A stretch of 9,371 nucleotides of DNA from Syntrophobacter sp. DG_60 (GTDB lineage: Bacteria; Desulfobacterota; Desulfofervidia; Desulfofervidales; DG-60): positions 1-9,371 of the forward strand of contig LJNA01000048.1 in NCBI GenBank assembly GCA_001304365.1, written 5' to 3'. The position numbers and the translations under genes are program-made. The notes under the pieces are model-generated. The model worked only from the letters and a program-made list of their open reading frames with translations. It was not told the origin of the DNA and did not search any database. Below, piece after piece: positions 7,102 to 9,371 of this stretch; position 1 is the stretch's first letter; the number at the start of each line of letters is the position of its first letter.

Positions 7102-7132
7102 CCTTAGAGATAAACATATAAGGGAGAATGAA

Positions 7133-7936
7133 ATGGATTATGGAAGTTGGAAGTTATGGCTAGTGTGTTTTTTAGTTTTTATATGTTGCCTTTTTTTTCT
7201 TTTTGAAAACAAAAATCTAGGGGGGGAAGAGGTAGCAGAGCTAACGGTTCAAGATTGTATAAAGTGTCATCCAAAAGTAGTTGGTGAGGTAGAAAAAGAA
7301 GGGGAGCGGCATAAAACTGAAGTTACTTGTCAAGATTGCCACCAGGGGCATCCGCCCATGCAGGCAAAAGAGACTATTATTCCTAAGTGTGAGGAATGCC
7401 ACTCTGGCACACCCCATTTTGAGCTTGCAAATTGCGGAGGGTGTCATAGTAATCCGCATACTCCCTTGGAAATGAAATTTGAAGGTAAAATAGTAGAAGC
7501 ATGTTTAACCTGTCACGGAGACCAAGGGGTAGAGCTTAAAGAACATCCGAGTGCCCATACAGAACTGGGATGTAATGATTGTCATACAGTTCATAAAGAA
7601 ATCCCGCCTTGCTTGCGTTGCCATTCACCTCATATAGCAGAGATGAAGAATGAAGACTGTTTGGCCTGTCATCCAGTTCACAAACCACTAGTGGTTACCT
7701 ATGGAGACCAGGTGCCCAATATTTATTGCGCTGCCTGTCATGATGATATTGCAGCTATTTTGGAGAAAAACCAGACAAAGCATCATGATTTAACTTGTGT
7801 CTATTGCCATAGAGCCAAGCATGCAGTCATTCCTACTTGTGAGACTTGCCATGGGTCTCCACACCCGCCAGAGATGGTAGCCAAATTTCCCCAGTGCATT
7901 ATGTGTCACATTGGTGCCCATAACTTGACAAAGTAA
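7133..7936 (+). CDS. 12-heme c-type cytochrome, N-terminally membrane-anchored
   Basis: A 267-residue cytochrome with twelve CXXCH heme-attachment motifs, at cysteines 42, 66, 86, 101, 124, 147, 160, 176, 199, 222, 236 and 255. Fourteen further histidines lie outside the motifs, enough for bis-His ligation of every heme. The hemes fall into three tetraheme modules (42-105, 124-180, 199-259) with the shared pattern CXXCH, His before the second heme, IPxCxxCH, PH, CXXCH. Residues 8-24 form one hydrophobic segment after a short N-terminus. No clear lipobox or cleavage site follows (Ile is at -1 of the only Cys), so the protein is probably held by its signal-anchor in the inner membrane with the hemes in the periplasm. 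The start is ATG 7133, with AGGGAG six bases upstream and a promoter just before it; the frame is open back to 7040, but that precedes the promoter. It is transcribed with the paralogue 14 bases downstream. The electron partner is unknown. Confidence 0.92.
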   Translation: MDYGSWKLWLVCFLVFICCLFFLFENKNLGGEEVAELTVQDCIKCHPKVVGEVEKEGERHKTEVTCQDCHQGHPPMQAKETIIPKCEECHSGTPHFELANCGGCHSNPHTPLEMKFEGKIVEACLTCHGDQGVELKEHPSAHTELGCNDCHTVHKEIPPCLRCHSPHIAEMKNEDCLACHPVHKPLVVTYGDQVPNIYCAACHDDIAAILEKNQTKHHDLTCVYCHRAKHAVIPTCETCHGSPHPPEMVAKFPQCIMCHIGAHNLTK

Positions 7937-7950
7937 GGAGGGAAAGGTTT

Positions 7951-8823
7951 ATGAAGTTAATAGAAAAAGTCATATTGGCAGGTATAGTTTGCGTTTTTAT
8001 GGTGGCTGCTTGTGCTCAGCAACTACCCAAACCGGCTGCTCCACCCGTGCCTCCTAAGGAGGAAGTGAAGAAGCCAACCTTATATGTTGAAGAACTTAAG
8101 CCATTAACCCCGGCTGAGTGTGGGCGATGCCATATGCCCTTCTATAATCTTATTCGTAAAGAAGGAGGGAAACACCAAATCTTATGCACTGATTGTCATC
8201 AGCAGTATCATGTATATAATCCTGTTAAACAAAATTGGGTTGAGATTATGCCCAAGTGTCAGAGGTGCCATGGGCTTATTCATGGTAAGGCACTGGCTGA
8301 ATGTAGTATATGCCACGTAGAACCACATGCTCCTTTAAGAATTCCCATGAGTGCCTTTTTAGAGAATAATTGTACTACTTGCCACTTAGAAGAGGGCAAA
8401 GAAGTAAACCAATTTCCTAGTAAGCATACCGATATAGGGTGTTCAGCCTGTCATGAAAAACATGCCTACATTCCTTCCTGCATGGATTGTCATGAGGCCC
8501 ACACAGCTAGTCTTACCACTAACGAACAATGCCTGGCTTGCCATCCAGTGCATAGTCCTACACGTCGTTTAAAATATGCGTCAGATACACCTAATGAAAT
8601 ATGTGCTGCCTGCCATGGGGAAATAGCAGGCACACTAGCTCGCAATAAGAGCAAACATCATGACGTGGCCTGTGTTGAGTGCCATGGTGAACATAGATAT
8701 ATCCCTCAGTGTGAAATGTGTCATGAAAGGCCACATAGTGAAGCATTACTTAAAAAGTTCCCTAACTGCTTACAGTGCCACATAGATCCTCACAACTTAC
8801 CGGCAAAAGTAGCGATTGAGTGA
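7951..8823 (+). CDS. 12-heme c-type cytochrome lipoprotein, paralogue of the upstream gene
   Basis: A 290-residue cytochrome with twelve CXXCH motifs (cysteines 57, 79, 103, 118, 141, 164, 177, 194, 218, 241, 254, 273) and thirteen other histidines. Heme spacing nearly equals that of its neighbour (15-23-23-13 in the middle, 23-13-19 against 23-14-19 at the end). Shared blocks such as ECLACHP/QCLACHP, KHHD and FPxCxxCHI show a tandem duplication. The N-terminus is a lipoprotein signal: charged start, hydrophobic core, lipobox VAAC with lipidated C21 and Ala at +2. A Pro/Lys-rich flexible linker (25-42) follows. Outer-membrane localisation is therefore likely, on the periplasmic or the outer face. 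AGGAGG (7937-7942) lies eight bases before the ATG and directly after the upstream stop, giving a tight two-gene operon with probably strong translation. Together the pair could relay electrons from inner to outer membrane; this is inference from the anchors. Confidence 0.93.
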   Translation: MKLIEKVILAGIVCVFMVAACAQQLPKPAAPPVPPKEEVKKPTLYVEELKPLTPAECGRCHMPFYNLIRKEGGKHQILCTDCHQQYHVYNPVKQNWVEIMPKCQRCHGLIHGKALAECSICHVEPHAPLRIPMSAFLENNCTTCHLEEGKEVNQFPSKHTDIGCSACHEKHAYIPSCMDCHEAHTASLTTNEQCLACHPVHSPTRRLKYASDTPNEICAACHGEIAGTLARNKSKHHDVACVECHGEHRYIPQCEMCHERPHSEALLKKFPNCLQCHIDPHNLPAKVAIE

Positions 8824-8842
8824 TGGGTTTATACGGTTTGTT

Positions 8843-8954
8843 GGGTTTTACCCCGTTAAGTAATTCCATACTAGCAATGTCCTTTGTAAAAAGGAAATTT
8901 CGATAAAAAAACAGCCAAATTGCTTGCTAGCACATACTTCACGGGGTGAATCCC
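8843..8954. repeat. Imperfect palindromic (MITE-like) element after the cytochrome pair
   Basis: The left arm (8843-8877) and right arm (8924-8954) are imperfect inverted copies. Both read GGG, four bases, ACCCCGT, a T or G, AAGTA, a variable middle, then CTAGCAA when the right arm is taken on the minus strand. The first 14 bases match at 12. The centre has a small hairpin, TCCTTT-GTAA-AAAGGA, at about 8880-8895. The core at 8935-8950 matches 14 of 16 bases of the core in the element at 6382-6397. There is no transposase gene. This is most likely a dispersed non-autonomous repeat, which could also fold in the mRNA and protect or terminate the cytochrome transcript. Confidence 0.55.
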
Positions 8955-8980
8955 GTCAGATAAAAGATTCAGATTTTTTT
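8947..8980 (+). terminator. Weak candidate terminator of the cytochrome pair
   Basis: A 6-bp stem TGAATC (8947-8952)/GATTCA (8966-8971) with a 13-base loop, followed two bases later by seven Ts (8974-8980). The stem is AT-rich and competes with ACGGG/CCCGT (8941-8945, 8952-8956), so termination efficiency is doubtful. Confidence 0.25.
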
Positions 8981-9117
8981 AACTAATCCTATACGGTATT
9001 TACTATCTAAGGGGCTTATTGGGTTTAAATCCTTGGTATATTCTTTCATAATACCTTTTATTGTGCTTATGCCTTAGGGGCGACGTCTATTTCTGATAAC
9101 TATGATGATTTGTTCTC

Positions 9118-9146
9118 TTGACCCAGTCTGGTATGGTGTTTAAAAT
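9118..9146 (+). promoter_or_regulatory. Strong sigma-70-type promoter for the third cytochrome gene
   Basis: TTGACC (9118-9123) and TAAAAT (9141-9146), each five of six consensus matches, are spaced by 17 bases. The expected start of transcription is about 9153, two bases from the ATG at 9155, so the message would be essentially leaderless. This makes the third cytochrome an independently promoted unit. Confidence 0.65.
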
Positions 9147-9154
9147 AATAGTAT

Positions 9155-9371
9155 ATGGGTAATATAAAGATTATGGTTGTGATAGCTGGCTTATTATTAT
9201 GTGCAGTTACATTTTCAGCAAATGTTATGGCCACTGTCTCTGGGGACTGCGATGCCTGCCATACTGTCTCTCTGGGAATACCCCTAAAACCTGGAGAGCC
9301 CTTCCTCTATTTAGTAAAAGGCGGGAGTGACCTTTGCATAAAGTGTCATTCAAGCGCTACCAAGGAGACTA
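9155..9371 (+). CDS. Exported multiheme c-type cytochrome (N-terminal fragment, truncated by window edge)
   Basis: The first 72 residues of a c-type cytochrome; the rest lies beyond the right edge. Residues 1-26 form a signal peptide (Lys5, hydrophobic 7-23, probable cleavage after VMA), so the mature protein is periplasmic or secreted, without a lipobox. Two heme motifs are visible: CDACH (32-36) and CIKCH (61-65). The 29-residue spacing and the GDCDACHT...LCIKCHSS layout differ from the neighbouring 12-heme pair and resemble proteins with paired, well-separated CXXCH motifs. The start at 9155 is chosen because it opens the signal peptide. No Shine-Dalgarno precedes it, and the promoter is so close that leaderless translation is the simplest reading. 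Total heme number cannot be known. Confidence 0.85.
   Translation, partial: MGNIKIMVVIAGLLLCAVTFSANVMATVSGDCDACHTVSLGIPLKPGEPFLYLVKGGSDLCIKCHSSATKET

Larger units (their letters stand above)
8824..9154. other. 331-base intergenic region of the cytochrome cluster
   Basis: No convincing gene lies here. The first third is occupied by an imperfect palindromic element (8843-8954) with a weak terminator-like hairpin at its right end. The last 40 bases hold the promoter of the third cytochrome gene. The stretch between (about 8981-9117) shows only a weak 5-bp GGTAT/ATACC hairpin followed by a T-rich run near 9033-9058. No GEMM-type riboswitch core (GGCAAA with CGCAAAGCC) was seen, although such elements precede cytochrome genes in some Geobacter. 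Confidence 0.6.

Noticed and set aside
7040..7132. N-terminal extension of 31 residues on the first 12-heme cytochrome
   Set aside because: It would start upstream of a good promoter (TTGACA-17-TATTAG), lacks a ribosome-binding site and would bury the signal-anchor. ATG 7133 has AGGGAG at proper spacing.
6955..7132. c-di-GMP/cGAMP GEMM riboswitch before the cytochrome genes
   Set aside because: The required GGCAAA and CGCAAAGCC-like core segments are absent.
8823..8906. 27-codon open frame overlapping the stop of the second cytochrome (TGATG)
   Set aside because: It lies largely in the palindromic repeat, has no ribosome-binding site of its own and shows no recognisable protein.
8830..9024. 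Direct repeat of TATACGGT and a TTGGGTTT-like block (8830-8847 and 8990-9025)
   Set aside because: The matching pieces are only about eight bases each with unequal spacing, which chance in AT-rich DNA can explain.

Overview
The window looks like a chromosomal segment of an anaerobic bacterium of the Desulfobacterota/Thermodesulfobacteriota (the old Deltaproteobacteria). It is AT-rich, at roughly 40% GC by eye. The support is the combination of very heme-rich c-type cytochromes, a DHH-CBS-poly(A)-polymerase fusion protein, an NtrX-like sigma-54 activator and a XerD recombinase. This placement is an inference from family content. A thermophilic or syntrophic sulfate reducer would fit, but the sequence does not prove it.

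Left half (1-4335, minus strand): a likely operon read right to left. It begins with a short YdjM/DUF457-type membrane protein whose promoter sits almost on its start codon. Next come xerD (stop/start overlap TAATG), an 882-residue DHH + 2xCBS + tRNA nucleotidyltransferase/poly(A) polymerase (29-base overlap with xerD), and a SagB-type flavin dehydrogenase with a secretion signal that runs off the left edge. These are chromosome-dimer resolution, RNA 3'-end metabolism and an exported flavoenzyme, with no obvious shared pathway.

Middle (4336-6954): an orphan NtrC/NtrX-type response regulator on the plus strand, with no histidine kinase beside it. Its 3' end overlaps that of a convergent Mut7-C-type PIN-like RNase gene by 23 bases. 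A palindromic, MITE-like repeat lies between the Mut7-C gene and a Nudix hydrolase gene on the same strand.

Right part (6955-9371): divergent promoters serve the Nudix gene leftward and a cytochrome cluster rightward. The cluster has two tandem paralogous 12-heme cytochromes, the first with an N-terminal membrane segment and the second a lipoprotein. A 331-base spacer follows, containing a second palindromic repeat that shares a 16-base core with the first. A separately promoted, probably leaderless third cytochrome gene then runs off the right edge. Both 12-heme proteins are built as three tetraheme modules. Different anchors on near-identical heme chains suggest an electron relay across the envelope, possibly for extracellular electron transfer. 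The window ends before any porin or other partner could be seen.

No rRNA, tRNA, CRISPR array, transposase or recognised riboswitch was found.
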